Source: Azospirillum melinis
Lineage (GTDB): Bacteria; Pseudomonadota; Alphaproteobacteria; Azospirillales; Azospirillaceae
NCBI RefSeq assembly: GCF_013340935.1
Contig: NZ_WHOS01000016.1
Location: 62,001 to 126,000, forward strand
DNA length: 64,000 nucleotides
Direction of reading: 5' to 3'
Position numbers and translations under genes: made by a program. How positions within the stretch are numbered: the first letter of the stretch is position 1; each line of letters starts with the position of its first letter. Positions 51,562 to 62,851 of the stretch are shown here, piece by piece. A model generated the notes under the pieces. It ran no database searches. It saw only the letters and a program-made list of their open reading frames with translations, and was not told the origin of the DNA.

Positions 51562-51706
51562 AATTATCCCTTCATACTGGAAGCGCCCATTCCGGCGCGC
51601 CAATGAATCTCTCGAAAATGACGTTCTTTCACGTTATGCGCGTGCAGTCATCGGGGATTCGATTGCGTGCACCGGCCATCCCCACGGTCAGGACACGGAT
51701 GCGTAG

Positions 51707-52939
<1,233 letters not shown>

Positions 52940-52968
52940 GCCCAGGCGTAGCGACGGTTGCCTACCGG

Positions 52969-52992
52969 CCCCCCTGCCCCCGCGCAGGGGGG
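52969..52992 (+). other. Intercistronic hairpin between nifH and nifD
   Basis: A perfect 9-bp stem CCCCCCTGC/GCAGGGGGG with a 6-base loop, 30 bp after the nifH stop. There is no T-run, so a partial terminator or an RNA-processing/stability element is more likely than full termination. Such hairpins can keep nifH message more abundant than nifDK. Confidence 0.75.
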
Positions 52993-53122
52993 ACCGCCTG
53001 AACACTGGCCCCATCCCCAGCCCCGCACAACGCCGACCCAACCACCATAGGGGCGACGGCGTGGGAGGGAGGGGCTCGGTCACGCGCTGCAGTGGCGCGA
53101 ATATTCAAGCAGGAGGCCGGCT

Positions 53123-54562
53123 ATGAGCCTGTCCGAGAACACCACAGTCGACGTCAAGAACCTCGTCAACGAAGTCCTCGAAGCCTATCCCGAAAAATCC
53201 CGCAAGCGCCGCGCCAAGCACCTGAACGTGCTGGAGGCCGAGGCCAAGGACTGCGGCGTCAAGTCGAACGTCAAGTCCATCCCCGGCGTCATGACCATCC
53301 GCGGCTGCGCCTATGCCGGTTCGAAGGGCGTGGTGTGGGGTCCGATCAAGGACATGATCCACATCTCCCACGGGCCGGTCGGCTGCGGCTACTACTCCTG
53401 GTCCGGCCGCCGCAACTACTACATCGGCGACACCGGTGTGGACAGCTGGGGCACGATGCACTTCACCTCCGACTTCCAGGAGAAGGACATCGTCTTCGGC
53501 GGCGACAAGAAGCTGCACAAGGTCATCGAGGAAATCAACGAGCTGTTCCCGCTGGTGAATGGCATCTCGATCCAGTCGGAATGCCCGATCGGCCTGATCG
53601 GCGACGACATCGAGGCTGTCGCCCGCGCCAAGTCGGCGGAAATCGGCAAGCCGGTCATCCCCGTGCGCTGCGAAGGCTTCCGCGGCGTGTCCCAGTCGCT
53701 GGGCCACCACATCGCCAACGACGCCATCCGCGACTGGGTGTTCGAGAAGACGGAACCCAAGGCCGACTTCGTCTCCACCCCCTATGACGTCACCATCATC
53801 GGCGACTACAACATCGGCGGCGATGCCTGGTCTTCCCGCATCCTCCTGGAGGAGATCGGCCTGCGCGTGATCGCCCAGTGGTCGGGCGACGGCACGCTCG
53901 CCGAGCTGGAGAACACGCCGAAAGCCAAGGTCAACCTGATCCACTGCTACCGCTCGATGAACTACATCGCGCGCCACATGGAAGAGAAGTTCAACATTCC
54001 TTGGATGGAATACAACTTCTTCGGCCCGAGCCAGATCGCCGAGTCCCTGCGCAAGATCGCCGCTCTCTTCGACGACAAGATCAAAGAGAACGCCGAGAAG
54101 GTCATCGCCCGCTACCAGCCGATGGTCGATGCGGTCATCGCCAAGTACAAGCCGCGGCTCGAAGGCAAGAAGGTCATGATCTACGTCGGCGGCCTGCGTC
54201 CCCGCCACGTCGTCGATGCCTACCATGACCTCGGCATGGAGATCACCGGCACCGGCTACGAGTTCGCCCACAACGACGACTATCAGCGCACGCAGCACTA
54301 TGTGAAGGAAGGCACGCTGATCTACGACGACGTCACCGCGTTCGAACTGGAGAAGTTCGTCGAGGCGATGCGTCCCGACCTCGTCGCGTCGGGCATCAAG
54401 GAAAAGTACGTGTTCCAGAAGATGGGCCTGCCGTTCCGCCAGATGCACAGCTGGGACTATTCCGGCCCGTACCACGGCTATGACGGCTTCGCGATCTTCG
54501 CCCGCGACATGGACCTGGCCATCAACAACCCCGTCTGGGGCGTGATGAAGGCCCCGTTCTGA
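53123..54562 (+). CDS. nifD: Nitrogenase molybdenum-iron protein alpha chain
   Basis: Carries the FeMo-cofactor site. The 479 residues keep the Azotobacter numbering exactly for key residues: P-cluster Cys62 (RGCAYAG), Cys88 (PVGCGYY) and Cys154 (SECPIG); FeMoco ligands Cys275 (LIHCYRS) and His442 (MHSWDYSG). ATG at 53123 follows AGGAGG. nifK follows by 31 bp in the same operon. Confidence 0.99.
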   Translation: MSLSENTTVDVKNLVNEVLEAYPEKSRKRRAKHLNVLEAEAKDCGVKSNVKSIPGVMTIRGCAYAGSKGVVWGPIKDMIHISHGPVGCGYYSWSGRRNYYIGDTGVDSWGTMHFTSDFQEKDIVFGGDKKLHKVIEEINELFPLVNGISIQSECPIGLIGDDIEAVARAKSAEIGKPVIPVRCEGFRGVSQSLGHHIANDAIRDWVFEKTEPKADFVSTPYDVTIIGDYNIGGDAWSSRILLEEIGLRVIAQWSGDGTLAELENTPKAKVNLIHCYRSMNYIARHMEEKFNIPWMEYNFFGPSQIAESLRKIAALFDDKIKENAEKVIARYQPMVDAVIAKYKPRLEGKKVMIYVGGLRPRHVVDAYHDLGMEITGTGYEFAHNDDYQRTQHYVKEGTLIYDDVTAFELEKFVEAMRPDLVASGIKEKYVFQKMGLPFRQMHSWDYSGPYHGYDGFAIFARDMDLAINNPVWGVMKAPF

Positions 54563-54593
54563 CCATCGGCCTCTGGAACAGGAGAATTTGAGA

Positions 54594-56153
54594 ATGACCG
54601 ACAAGCTTTCGCAGAGCGCCGACAAGGTCCTCGACCACTACACCCTCTTCCGGCAGCCCGAATACGCGGCGATGTTCGAGAAGAAGAAGACCGAGTTCGA
54701 GTACGGCCATTCGGACGAGGAAGTCGCCCGCGTGTCCGAATGGACCAAGTCCGAGGACTACAAGGCGAAGAACTTCGCCCGTGAAGCGGTCGTCATCAAC
54801 CCGACCAAGGCCTGCCAGCCGATCGGCGCGATGTTCGCCGCCCAGGGCTTCGAAGGCACCCTGCCCTTCGTCCATGGCTCCCAGGGCTGCGTCGCCTATT
54901 ACCGCACCCACCTGACCCGCCACTTCAAGGAGCCGAACAGCGCGGTCTCCTCGTCGATGACGGAGGACGCGGCGGTGTTCGGCGGCCTGAACAACATGAT
55001 CGACGGGCTGGCGAACGCCTACGCGCTCTACAAGCCGAAGATGATCGCGGTGATGACCACCTGCATGGCCGAAGTCATCGGCGACGATCTGCAGGGCTTC
55101 ATCGCCAACGCGAAGAACAAGGACAGCGTCCCGGCCGACTTCCCGGTGCCCTACGCCCACACCCCGGCCTTCGTCGGCAGCCACATCGTCGGCTACGACA
55201 ACATGATCAAGGGGATCCTGACCAACTTCTGGGGCACGTCGGAGAATTTCGACACGCCCAAGACCGAGCAGATCAACCTGATCCCCGGCTTCGACGGCTT
55301 CGCCGTCGGCAACAACCGCGAACTGAAGCGCATCGCCGGCGAATTCGGCGTGAAGCTGCAGATCCTGTCCGACGTGTCCGACAATTTCGACACGCCGATG
55401 GATGGCGAGTACCGCATGTATGACGGCGGCACCACCATCGAGGAGACCAAGGAGGCCCTGCACGCCAAGGCCACCATCTCCATGCAGGAGTACAACACGA
55501 CCCAGACCCTGCAGTTCTGCAAGGAGAAGGGCCAGGAAGTCGCCAAGTTCAACTACCCGATGGGCGTCACCGGCACCGACGAACTGCTGCTGAAGCTCGC
55601 CGAACTGTCGGGCAAGCCGGTCCCGGCCAGCCTGAAGCTGGAACGTGGCCGTCTGGTCGACGCCATCGCCGACAGCCACACCCACATGCACGGCAAACGC
55701 TTCGCCGTCTACGGCGACCCGGACTTCTGCCTGGGCATGACCAGGTTCCTGCTGGAGCTGGGTGCGGAGCCGGTGCACATCCTCTCGACCTCCGGCTCCA
55801 AGAAGTGGGAGAAGCAGGTCCAGAAGGCGCTGGACGCCTCGCCCTTTGGCAAATCGGGTGCGGCCCATGGCGGCAAGGATCTGTGGCACCTGCGCTCGCT
55901 GATCTTCACCGACAAGGTGGACTACATCATCGGCAACAGCTACGGCAAGTATCTGGAACGCGACACCAAGGTTCCGCTGATCCGCCTGACCTACCCGATC
56001 TTCGACCGCCACCACCACCACCGCTACCCGACCTGGGGCTACCAGGGCGCGCTGAACGTGCTGGTGCGGATCCTGGACCGGATCTTCGAGGACATCGACG
56101 CCAACACCAACATCGTCGGCCAGACCGACTATTCGTTCGACCTGATCCGCTGA
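54594..56153 (+). CDS. nifK: Nitrogenase molybdenum-iron protein beta chain
   Basis: Partner of NifD in the alpha2-beta2 component. The 519 residues show the P-cluster ligands Cys74 (KACQPIG), Cys99 (SQGCVAYY) and Cys157 (TTCMAEV), and the C-terminal [19 protein letters not shown] at 54594 follows GGAGAATTTGAGA; an in-frame TTG six bases earlier is less likely. It is the last gene of the nifHDK transcript. Confidence 0.99.
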   Translation: MTDKLSQSADKVLDHYTLFRQPEYAAMFEKKKTEFEYGHSDEEVARVSEWTKSEDYKAKNFAREAVVINPTKACQPIGAMFAAQGFEGTLPFVHGSQGCVAYYRTHLTRHFKEPNSAVSSSMTEDAAVFGGLNNMIDGLANAYALYKPKMIAVMTTCMAEVIGDDLQGFIANAKNKDSVPADFPVPYAHTPAFVGSHIVGYDNMIKGILTNFWGTSENFDTPKTEQINLIPGFDGFAVGNNRELKRIAGEFGVKLQILSDVSDNFDTPMDGEYRMYDGGTTIEETKEALHAKATISMQEYNTTQTLQFCKEKGQEVAKFNYPMGVTGTDELLLKLAELSGKPVPASLKLERGRLVDAIADSHTHMHGKRFAVYGDPDFCLGMTRFLLELGAEPVHILSTSGSKKWEKQVQKALDASPFGKSGAAHGGKDLWHLRSLIFTDKVDYIIGNSYGKYLERDTKVPLIRLTYPIFDRHHHHRYPTWGYQGALNVLVRILDRIFEDIDANTNIVGQTDYSFDLIR

Positions 56154-56193
56154 CCGGCACGCCGCCGGCGCTTTAGGCATCGGTTCAGCCAAA

Positions 56194-56281
56194 CCGCCGG
56201 GCCGGGATTTCCATCCCCCAGCCCGGCGGCAACCTCCCCAGCCCGGAGAGCGTCGGCAACGGCGCGCTCCGGGTTTCTTTT
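56194..56281 (+). terminator. Terminator of nifHDK (two hairpins)
   Basis: A perfect 9-bp stem CCGCCGGGC/GCCCGGCGG (56194-56229) is followed by a second GC-rich hairpin CCCGGAG...CTCCGGG (56242-56273) and TTTCTTTT. The second, with its T-run, is a good rho-independent terminator. Confidence 0.8.
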
Positions 56282-56307
56282 GTTGATATGTTTCTTTTGT
56301 TCATAGG

Positions 56308-56835
56308 TCAGCCATCCCGCAGCGCGAAGCCGACCACCCGCTCCAGTGCACGGTCGGCCGCCGCCTGCCAGCCCTCGCTGCCCAGCTCGATCGAGGCCGG
56401 CGGCAGTCCGACCGACGGGACGGCAATGCCGTCGCGGACCGGACGGGCGCGCAGCAGCAGGCGGGGGTGGGCGGTACCGCTCCAGTCCTGGCGGCCTTCG
56501 AGGACGACCAGCAGGATCGGGCCATCGACGGCAGGCGGCGTCTCCACCGGTTCGGCATCGGGCGTTACCGCGCTCAGGCCGAGGCGAACCACTGTTTTGC
56601 CGTGACCGCCGGCCTTCCGGGTGACGAAATCGGCTGCGGCATCGCACAGCATGCCGGCCTCCGGTGGGACAGGCCGTTGGTCGAGGTCGAGAAAACGGCA
56701 CGCGACCCCGATCTCACCCCCCAGCTCCTGCGCCAGCCGGATCACCGCGCCATCCTGTGCCGCCGCGGCGGGGACTGCCGCCAGCACCACCATCATCGCG
56801 ACCGCATATCGCCAGCGCCTGCCGGATCGTTGCAT
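56308..56835 (-). CDS. Exported protein of unknown function, antisense between nifK and nifE
   Basis: A 175-residue protein with a clear signal peptide (MQRSGRRWRYAVAMMVVLAAVPAAAAQ, cleavage after AAAA-Q). The mature part has two Cys (ACRFLDLDQ and LCDAAADFV), likely a disulfide, and a beta-rich middle (VVRLGLSAVTPDA, ILLVVLEGRQDW). I do not recognise the family. It lies on the opposite strand between the nifHDK and nifEN operons, its start close to the first NifA site of the nifE promoter. G+C use is like the neighbours. ATG at 56835. Confidence 0.7.
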   Translation of the reverse strand: MQRSGRRWRYAVAMMVVLAAVPAAAAQDGAVIRLAQELGGEIGVACRFLDLDQRPVPPEAGMLCDAAADFVTRKAGGHGKTVVRLGLSAVTPDAEPVETPPAVDGPILLVVLEGRQDWSGTAHPRLLLRARPVRDGIAVPSVGLPPASIELGSEGWQAAADRALERVVGFALRDG

Positions 56836-56898
56836 CGTTGCGTTCCACCCGTTCGAACCGTCCTGATACGGCTGGCTCTCCCCACCCCCTGCGCAGCA

Positions 56899-56914
56899 TG
56901 TGCGACACCCGACA
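56899..56914. promoter_or_regulatory. NifA upstream activator site 1 of nifE
   Basis: TGT-N10-ACA (TGTGCGACACCCGACA), about 86 bp upstream of the -24 element. Confidence 0.82.
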
Positions 56915-56938
56915 AGCCCCCGCAGCGGTGCCGCCGAT

Positions 56939-56954
56939 TGTCAGCTATCGGACA
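56939..56954. promoter_or_regulatory. NifA upstream activator site 2 of nifE
   Basis: TGT-N10-ACA (TGTCAGCTATCGGACA), 40 bp after site 1 and 46 bp before the -24 element. Two sites spaced near four helical turns fit cooperative NifA binding. Confidence 0.82.
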
Positions 56955-56999
56955 GGGCTTAAAAACCAGACAATCGTTTTTTGCCAATGGCTTACCCAC

Positions 57000-57015
57000 T
57001 GGCACGCCCCCTGCA
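57000..57015 (+). promoter_or_regulatory. Sigma-54 (-24/-12) promoter of nifENX-fdxB
   Basis: TGGCAC-N5-CTGCA, with GG and GC ten bases apart; the first -12 base differs from TTGC. The -12 GC is about 50 bp before the nifE ATG. Confidence 0.85.
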
Positions 57016-57063
57016 TCAGTCCGATGCAGAGCCATTTCCGGCGCCAGGATGGGAGAAGCGGGC

Positions 57064-58470
57064 ATGCTCCAGGACAAGATCCAGGACGTCTTCAACGAAC
57101 CGGGCTGCGCGACCAACCAGGCCAAGTCGGCCAAGGAGAAGAAGAAGGGCTGCACCAAGTCGCTGAAACCAGGGGCGGCAGCCGGCGGCTGCGCCTATGA
57201 CGGGGCGATGATCGTGCTGCAGCCGATAGCCGACGCCGCCCATCTTGTCCATGGCCCCATCGCCTGCCTGGGCAACAGCTGGGACAACCGCGGCTCCAAA
57301 TCCTCGGGCTCGCAACTCTACCGCACCGGCTTCACCACCGACCTGTCGGAACTGGATGTCATCGGCGGCGGCGAAAAGAAGCTCTACCGCGCCATCAAGG
57401 AGCTCGTTCAGCAATACGACCCGCCGGCCGTCTTCGTCTACCAGACCTGCGTACCCGCCATGACCGGCGACGACATCGCCGCGGTCTGCAAATTCGCCGC
57501 GCAGAAGCTGGGCAAGCCGGTGATCCCGGTGGAATCGCCCGGCTTCGTCGGATCGAAGAATCTCGGCAACAAGCTGGCCGGCGAAGCCCTGCTGGAGCAT
57601 GTCATCGGCACGGTCGAGCCGGATTACACCACGCCGACCGACGTCTGCATCATCGGCGAATACAACCTTGCCGGCGAGCTGTGGCTGGTCAAGCCACTCC
57701 TCGACGAGATCGGCATCCGCCTCTTGTCCTGCATCTCCGGCGACGGCCGCTACCGGGAGGTGGCCCAGGCCCACCGCGCCCGCGTCACCATGATGGTGTG
57801 CAGCCAGGCGCTGGTGAATGTCGGCCGCAAGATGGAGGAACGCTACGGCATCCCCTATTTCGAGGGCTCCTTCTACGGTGTCTCCGACATGTCGGACACC
57901 CTGCGCACCATGACCCGCATGCTGGTGGAGCGCGGCGCCGACAAGAGCCTGATCGACCGGGCCGAAGGCGTGATCGCGCGGGAGGAAAGCCGGGTCTGGC
58001 GCCGGCTGGAACCCTACAAGCCGCGCTTCGACGGCAAGCGCGTCCTTCTCTTCACCGGCGGCGTCAAGAGCTGGTCGATGGTCAGCGCGCTGGAGGGTGC
58101 CGGGTTGACCATCCTCGGCACCTCCACCAAGAAATCGACCAGGGAGGACAAGGAGCGCATCAAGAAGATGAAGGGCGAGGAGTTCCACCAGTGGGACGAC
58201 CTGAAGCCGCGCGACATCTACAAAATGCTGGCCGACAATCAGGCCGACATCATGATGTCCGGTGGCCGCTCGCAGTTCATCTCGCTGAAGGCCAAGGTTC
58301 CCTGGCTCGACATCAACCAGGAGCGCCACCACGCCTATGCCGGCTATGACGGCATCGTCAATCTCTGCGAGGAGATCGACAAGACGCTGTCGAATCCGAT
58401 CTGGGGCCAAGTCCGCCAGCCGGCGCCCTGGGAGTCCGGCCCGTCCTCCACCCTTCTGGCGGCGGAGTGA
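57064..58470 (+). CDS. nifE: FeMo-cofactor scaffold protein NifE
   Basis: With NifN forms the scaffold on which NifB-co is matured to FeMo-co. The 468 residues are NifD-like: GGCAYDGAMIVLQPIADAAHLVHGPIACLGNSW holds the cluster cysteines, and VYQTCVPAMTGDDI the third; the N-terminus has CATNQAK and KKKGCTK. ATG at 57064 sits after GGGAGA; another in-frame ATG lies 5 codons upstream. First gene behind the second NifA promoter. Confidence 0.97.
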   Translation: MLQDKIQDVFNEPGCATNQAKSAKEKKKGCTKSLKPGAAAGGCAYDGAMIVLQPIADAAHLVHGPIACLGNSWDNRGSKSSGSQLYRTGFTTDLSELDVIGGGEKKLYRAIKELVQQYDPPAVFVYQTCVPAMTGDDIAAVCKFAAQKLGKPVIPVESPGFVGSKNLGNKLAGEALLEHVIGTVEPDYTTPTDVCIIGEYNLAGELWLVKPLLDEIGIRLLSCISGDGRYREVAQAHRARVTMMVCSQALVNVGRKMEERYGIPYFEGSFYGVSDMSDTLRTMTRMLVERGADKSLIDRAEGVIAREESRVWRRLEPYKPRFDGKRVLLFTGGVKSWSMVSALEGAGLTILGTSTKKSTREDKERIKKMKGEEFHQWDDLKPRDIYKMLADNQADIMMSGGRSQFISLKAKVPWLDINQERHHAYAGYDGIVNLCEEIDKTLSNPIWGQVRQPAPWESGPSSTLLAAE

Positions 58471-58475
58471 CGGCG

Positions 58476-59858
58476 ATGTCCCACATCCAGCGCTTCCCCT
58501 CCGCCGCCAAGGCCGCCTCCACCAACCCGTTGAAGATGAGCCAGCCGCTGGGGGCGGCGCTCGCCTATCTCGGCATCGACCGCTGCCTGCCGCTGTTCCA
58601 TGGCTCGCAGGGCTGCACCGCCTTCGGGCTGGTCCTGCTGGTGCGCCACTTCCGCGAGGCGATCCCGCTGCAAACCACGGCGATGGATCAGGTCGCCACC
58701 ATCCTCGGCGGCTACGACAATCTGGAACAGGCGATCCGCACCATCGTCGAGCGCAACAAGCCCGCCATGATCGGCGTCGCCACCACCGGCGTCACCGAGA
58801 CCAAGGGCGAGGACATGGGCGGACAGTACACGCTGTTCCGCCAGCGCAATCCCGATATGGCGGACACCGCGCTGGTCTTCGCCAACACCCCCGACTTCGC
58901 CGGCGGCTTCGAGGACGGCTTCGCCGCCGCGGTCACCGCGATGGTCGAGCGGCTGGTCGAACCGTCGCCGGTGCGCATCCCGACCCAGGTCAATGTGCTG
59001 GCCGGCTGCCACCTGTCGCCCGGCGACGTCGAGGAACTGCGCGACATCATCGAAGGCTTCGGCCTGTCGCCGATCTTCCTGCCCGACCTCTCGCTGTCGA
59101 TGGCGGGCCGCCAGCCGGCCGACTTCACCGCCACCTCGCTGGGCGGCGTGACGGTCGACCAGATCCGCGCCATGGGGGCATCCGCCGCCACCATCGTGGT
59201 CGGCGAGCATATGCGGGTGGCCGGCAACGCGCTGGAGCTGAAGACCGACGTGCCCAGCCATTTCTTCAACCGCCTGACCGGGCTGGAGGCGACGGACAAG
59301 CTGGTCCGGCTGCTGACGGAGCTGTCGGGCAAGCCGGCGCCCGCCCGGCTGCGGCGCCAGCGCGAAAGCCTGGTCGACGCCATGCTGGACGGGCATTTCT
59401 TCTACAGCCGCAAGCGCATCGCCGTCGCGCTGGAGCCCGACCTGCTCTATGCCGTCAGCGGCTTCCTTGCCGACATGGGGGCCGAGGTGATCGCCGCGGT
59501 GTCTCCGACGCAGAGCCCGGTGCTGGAGCGGCTGAAGGCCGCCACCATCATGGTCGGCGACCATTCCGACGTGGAGACGCTGGCCCGCGATGCCGACCTG
59601 ATCGTCTCCAACTCGCACGGGCGGCAGGGTGCCGCAAGGATCGGTGTGCCGCTGCACCGCATGGGCCTGCCGCTGTTCGACCGGCTGGGGGCCGGCCTGC
59701 GCGTCCAGGTCGGCTACCGCGGCACGCGGGAGCTGCTGTGCGACATCGGCAACCTGTTCCTCGCCCGTGAAATGGACCACGAGCATGGGCATGAGAGCCA
59801 CGATCACGGGGAATCCCACGGCTGCGGAGGCGGATCATGCGGATGCAACGCCGTCTGA
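58476..59858 (+). CDS. nifN: FeMo-cofactor scaffold protein NifN, His-rich tail
   Basis: NifK-like partner of NifE, 460 residues. [33 protein letters not shown] and [14 protein letters not shown], in pieces, identify it. After the usual end, the last 30 residues are a His/Glu/Cys tail: [20 protein letters not shown] then SCGCNAV, with six His and three Cys. This looks like a metal-binding extension. ATG at 58476 follows GCGGAG; a GTG at 58467 is an alternative. The end overlaps nifX by 22 bases. Confidence 0.95.
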   Translation: MSHIQRFPSAAKAASTNPLKMSQPLGAALAYLGIDRCLPLFHGSQGCTAFGLVLLVRHFREAIPLQTTAMDQVATILGGYDNLEQAIRTIVERNKPAMIGVATTGVTETKGEDMGGQYTLFRQRNPDMADTALVFANTPDFAGGFEDGFAAAVTAMVERLVEPSPVRIPTQVNVLAGCHLSPGDVEELRDIIEGFGLSPIFLPDLSLSMAGRQPADFTATSLGGVTVDQIRAMGASAATIVVGEHMRVAGNALELKTDVPSHFFNRLTGLEATDKLVRLLTELSGKPAPARLRRQRESLVDAMLDGHFFYSRKRIAVALEPDLLYAVSGFLADMGAEVIAAVSPTQSPVLERLKAATIMVGDHSDVETLARDADLIVSNSHGRQGAARIGVPLHRMGLPLFDRLGAGLRVQVGYRGTRELLCDIGNLFLAREMDHEHGHESHDHGESHGCGGGSCGCNAV

Positions 59859-60295
59859 GCGTGGTGCAGGACCCACGCCCGACCAAAGGAGGATCCATGA
59901 AGGTCGCTTTCTGCACCCAGGACATGCAGCACGTCGATGCGCATTTCGGCTGGGCCAAGAACATCGCCGTCTATCGGGTCGACCGCCAGGGCCATGCCTT
60001 TCTGGAGACCTTCCAGTTCGGCGGCTCGATGTTCGAGGACGGCAACGAGGACAAGCTGGTGCCGAAGCTGGAGGCGCTGGCCGACGTCGCCATCGTCTAT
60101 CTGTCGGCCATCGGCGCATCGGCCGCCGCCCGCGTGGTGGCGAAGAAGATTCACCCGGTGAAGGTCGAGGCCACCGACACCATCCCCGCCCTGCTCGACC
60201 GGCTGGTCCAGACGCTGAACGGCAATCCGCCGCCCTGGCTGCGCAAGGCGATGGGCGAAACGCCCGAATTCCATTTCGACGAGGAGGAGGTCTGA
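59837..60295 (+). CDS. nifX: FeMo-cofactor carrier protein NifX
   Basis: A 152-residue Din-itro-fold protein that binds NifB-co and the VK-cluster and passes them on to NifEN. The N-terminal extension [15 protein letters not shown] before [18 protein letters not shown] matches NifX of other diazotrophs, so the start at 59837 is preferred over the internal ATG at 59897. It has GGAGG 8 bases before it and overlaps nifN. The acidic C-terminus is FHFDEEEV. Confidence 0.93.
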   Translation: MRMQRRLSVVQDPRPTKGGSMKVAFCTQDMQHVDAHFGWAKNIAVYRVDRQGHAFLETFQFGGSMFEDGNEDKLVPKLEALADVAIVYLSAIGASAAARVVAKKIHPVKVEATDTIPALLDRLVQTLNGNPPPWLRKAMGETPEFHFDEEEV

Positions 60296-60297
60296 GC

Positions 60298-60753
60298 ATG
60301 GCTGATGTGGCTGAAGTGTCCGTCGCCGACCAGTTCGTGAAGACGCTGGTCCTGCTGTTCCGTGCCGAGGACAGCTATGGCGCCTGGGAAGGCAAGCCGG
60401 ACGAGGCCCTGCTCGCCCCCTTCGTGCTGGACAAGGAGGCGCGTGCCGCCATCCCGATCATCGGCGATCCCGACCCGGACACGCTGTGGCGGCTGGAGCT
60501 GTTCTACAAGGCGGTCGGGCTGATGGTCGAAAAGCAGACCGGGCTGATGGCCTCGCCGATGATGAAGATGAGCCACGAGGGTTTCGGCCGCATGATTCTG
60601 ACCACCGGCCGGCTGGTGGTGGTGTCGAAGTCCCTGCGCGACGTCCACCGCTTCGGCTTCCCCACCATCGAGAAGCTCGCCGCCGACGGCGCCAAGCTGG
60701 TCGAGGACGCGGTGGCGCTGATCCGGGAATATCCCGATGTCGCGAACCTCTGA
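60298..60753 (+). CDS. NifX-associated nitrogen fixation protein (DUF269)
   Basis: A 151-residue cytoplasmic protein of the DUF269 family, almost always next to nifX. Signature stretches are [40 protein letters not shown] and [15 protein letters not shown]. Role in cofactor synthesis is suspected but not proven. It begins 2 bp after the nifX stop. Confidence 0.93.
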   Translation: MADVAEVSVADQFVKTLVLLFRAEDSYGAWEGKPDEALLAPFVLDKEARAAIPIIGDPDPDTLWRLELFYKAVGLMVEKQTGLMASPMMKMSHEGFGRMILTTGRLVVVSKSLRDVHRFGFPTIEKLAADGAKLVEDAVALIREYPDVANL

Positions 60754-60785
60754 GCCCCGGACCTTTGCCATATGGGACCACGACC

Positions 60786-60986
60786 ATGAGCGACATCGAC
60801 GCTTTGAAGGACGAGATCAAGAAGCTGAACGCCCGCGCCACCCAGAAGAAGATGGATCTGCACGACCTGTCGGAAGAGCTTCCGCAGAACTGGCAGACCA
60901 TCCTGACGGTGGCACAGGAAACCTATGACGCCTTCAAGACCCTGACCGAGAAGCGGGCGGCGCTGAAGGCGCTGGAGACGGCGTAA
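60786..60986 (+). CDS. Nif-associated small helical protein (DUF683)
   Basis: A 66-residue two-helix protein. DALKDEIKKLNARATQKKMDLHDLSEEL forms one long helix and NWQTILTVAQETYDAFKTL the second. The DUF683 family (CCE_0567 type) is nif-linked; a metal site has been described in a cyanobacterial member. It is 32 bp after DUF269. Confidence 0.9.
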   Translation: MSDIDALKDEIKKLNARATQKKMDLHDLSEELPQNWQTILTVAQETYDAFKTLTEKRAALKALETA

Positions 60987-61042
60987 CCCCTCCCTTCCCC
61001 ACGAGAAGCTTAGGCGCACCCTTTCCCGAGAGGAGCATTCCC

Positions 61043-61336
61043 ATGGCTGAGTTCCTGACCGGCACCACCCGCGGTGGTCAGAGCTGGACCCCGAAATTCG
61101 TCCAATCCATCGACCAGAAGCAGTGCATCGGCTGCGGCCGCTGCTTCAAGGTGTGCGGTCGCGGCGTGCTCGACATGATCGGCCTGACCGAGGACGGCGA
61201 CATCGTCGACGCCTTCGACGACGAGGCCGAGAAGAAGATCATGACGGTCAAGGAAGCGGCCAACTGCATCGGCTGCGAAAGCTGCTCCAAGGTGTGCTCG
61301 AAGAGCTGCATCGCCCATGCGCCGGTGGCGGCCTAG
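61043..61336 (+). CDS. fdxB: Nif-specific ferredoxin III
   Basis: A 97-residue 2[4Fe-4S] ferredoxin with motifs CIGCGRCFKVC and CIGCESCSKVC separated by a long nif-type loop (LTEDGDIVDAFDDEAEKKI, shown in part). It likely feeds electrons to nitrogenase or cofactor assembly. ATG at 61043 follows GAGAGGAG. It is the last gene of the nifE transcript; a dispersed repeat begins right after its stop. Confidence 0.95.
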   Translation: MAEFLTGTTRGGQSWTPKFVQSIDQKQCIGCGRCFKVCGRGVLDMIGLTEDGDIVDAFDDEAEKKIMTVKEAANCIGCESCSKVCSKSCIAHAPVAA

Positions 61337-61337
61337 G

Positions 61338-61395
61338 GTGTGATCGGTTCAAGCGGAGTCGCCTGAAGCGTGAATCACACGGAAATCCAAAAGCT
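61338..61395. repeat. Palindromic repeat, copy 2
   Basis: Matches 52 of 58 positions of the left part of the element at 26840. The inner stem is TTCAAGCG-gagt-CGCCTGAA with one mismatch; the outer pair GTGTGAT/ATCACAC is kept. The right-hand hairpin of copy 1 is absent; a terminator follows instead. It begins immediately after the fdxB stop codon. Confidence 0.8.
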
Positions 61396-61403
61396 CTAAA
61401 AAC

Positions 61404-61438
61404 GGGGGCTGGCGCACAGGCGCCGGCCCCCACCCTTT
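61404..61438. terminator. Terminator between fdxB and convergent gshA
   Basis: A 12-bp stem GGGGGCTGGCGC/GCGCCGGCCCCC with one G-U pair and a 4-base loop, preceded by a short A-run and followed by CTTTT. It can end transcripts from both sides. Confidence 0.75.
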
Positions 61439-62803
61439 TCAGTACGCGTATTCCTTGAACACCGGATCGACGCTGCCGCCCCAGGGGCCGTTGAACTTCT
61501 CAAGAAGCTCGTCGGCGGGGCTGCGGCCGGTCTCGGCGACGACCTGAAGCGTGTCAAGGAAGTGGGTCTCGTCGTCGCCCCAATTGTCGTTGCGGGCGCG
61601 GCGGGCCAGACCGTCGCGGGCAATCGCCAGCATCTCCAGCGCCACGTTCCGCACCGTCCCAGTGCGGAAGGTCGTGCGCAGGCCGGACCGCGGCACCTCG
61701 GCGCGCAGATGCGCCCGCTCCGCCGTCGTCCAGTCCTTCACCAGATCCCACGCGGCATCCAGCGCCACCTGATCGTAGAGCAGCCCGACCCACAGGGCCG
61801 GCAGGGCGCACAGGCTGCGCCACGGGCCGCCGTCGGCGCCACGCATCTCCAGATACTTCTTCAGGCGCGCTTCCGGGAAGGCCGTGGTGGTGTGGTCGGC
61901 CCAGTCGGTGATCAGCGGCAGCTCGCCCGGCAGCGCCGGCAGCTTGCCGTCCATGAAATCGCGGAAGGACTGGCCGGCCGCGTCGATGTAGGTGCCGTCG
62001 CGGTAGACGAAGTACATCGGCGTGTCGAGCAGATAGTCCACATAGCGTTCGAAGCCGAAGCCGTCTTCGAACACGAAGGGGATGTCGCCGGTACGGTCGG
62101 GATCGGTGTCGGTCCAGATGTGGCTGCGGAAGCTCTGGAAGCCGTTCGGCTTGCCCTCGGTGAAGGGGGACATGGCGAACAGGGCGGTGGCGATGGGCTG
62201 GAGGGCCAGCGACACGCGGAACTTCTTCACCATGTCGGCTTCGGACGCGAAGTCGAGGTTGACCTGCACGGTGCAGGTCCGCGTCATCATGTCGAGGCCG
62301 AGCGAGCCGACCTTCGGCATGTAGTCGCGCATGATCTTGTAGCGGCCCTTCGGCATCCAGGGGATGTCGTCGCGCGTCCATTTCGGCTGGAAGCCCAGCC
62401 CCATCATGGCGATGCCCAGCTCGCCCCCGACCTCCTTCACTTGGCGCAGGTGACGGTGCACCTCGGCACAGGTCTGGTGCAGGGTCTCCAGCGGGGCGCC
62501 GGACAGCTCCACCTGCCCGCCGGGCTCCAGCGTGATGTTGGCCATGTCCTGGACCAACGCGATGATGTTGCCCTTCTCCTCCACCGGCTGCCAGCCGAAG
62601 CGGGTCATGCGGGTCAGCAGCTCGCGGATGCCGTCCGGCCCGTCATAGGGCAGCGGCCGCAGGTCGGAGGTGCGGTAGGCGAATTTCTCGTGCTCGGTCC
62701 CGATGCGCCAGTCGGGCGCCGGCTTGCAGCCGGATTCGAGATAGGCCGCAAGCTGGCGGCGGTCGGTGATGGGTTCGCCGCGCGTTGTCGGGGGTGCGGA
62801 CAT
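61439..62803 (-). CDS. gshA: Glutamate-cysteine ligase (plant/alphaproteobacterial type)
   Basis: First step of glutathione synthesis. The 454 residues belong to the GCS2 group: [57 protein letters not shown] and [21 protein letters not shown]. The Cys in RTCTVQVN is conserved. ATG at 62803. rsmE lies upstream on the same strand, 48 bp away. Confidence 0.94.
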   Translation of the reverse strand: MSAPPTTRGEPITDRRQLAAYLESGCKPAPDWRIGTEHEKFAYRTSDLRPLPYDGPDGIRELLTRMTRFGWQPVEEKGNIIALVQDMANITLEPGGQVELSGAPLETLHQTCAEVHRHLRQVKEVGGELGIAMMGLGFQPKWTRDDIPWMPKGRYKIMRDYMPKVGSLGLDMMTRTCTVQVNLDFASEADMVKKFRVSLALQPIATALFAMSPFTEGKPNGFQSFRSHIWTDTDPDRTGDIPFVFEDGFGFERYVDYLLDTPMYFVYRDGTYIDAAGQSFRDFMDGKLPALPGELPLITDWADHTTTAFPEARLKKYLEMRGADGGPWRSLCALPALWVGLLYDQVALDAAWDLVKDWTTAERAHLRAEVPRSGLRTTFRTGTVRNVALEMLAIARDGLARRARNDNWGDDETHFLDTLQVVAETGRSPADELLEKFNGPWGGSVDPVFKEYAY

Positions 62804-62851
62804 GAAGTCTCTCGCGGGAAGTGGACGGAGGATCGGCCGGGTGACGGCCGG

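Noticed and set aside
56840..56865. GTTCGAACC, resembling a tRNA T-loop
   Set aside because: No acceptor, D or anticodon stem can be built around it on either strand.
59897..60295. Shorter nifX from the internal ATG
   Set aside because: The upstream residues match the normal NifX N-terminal extension and the upstream ATG has a better ribosome site.
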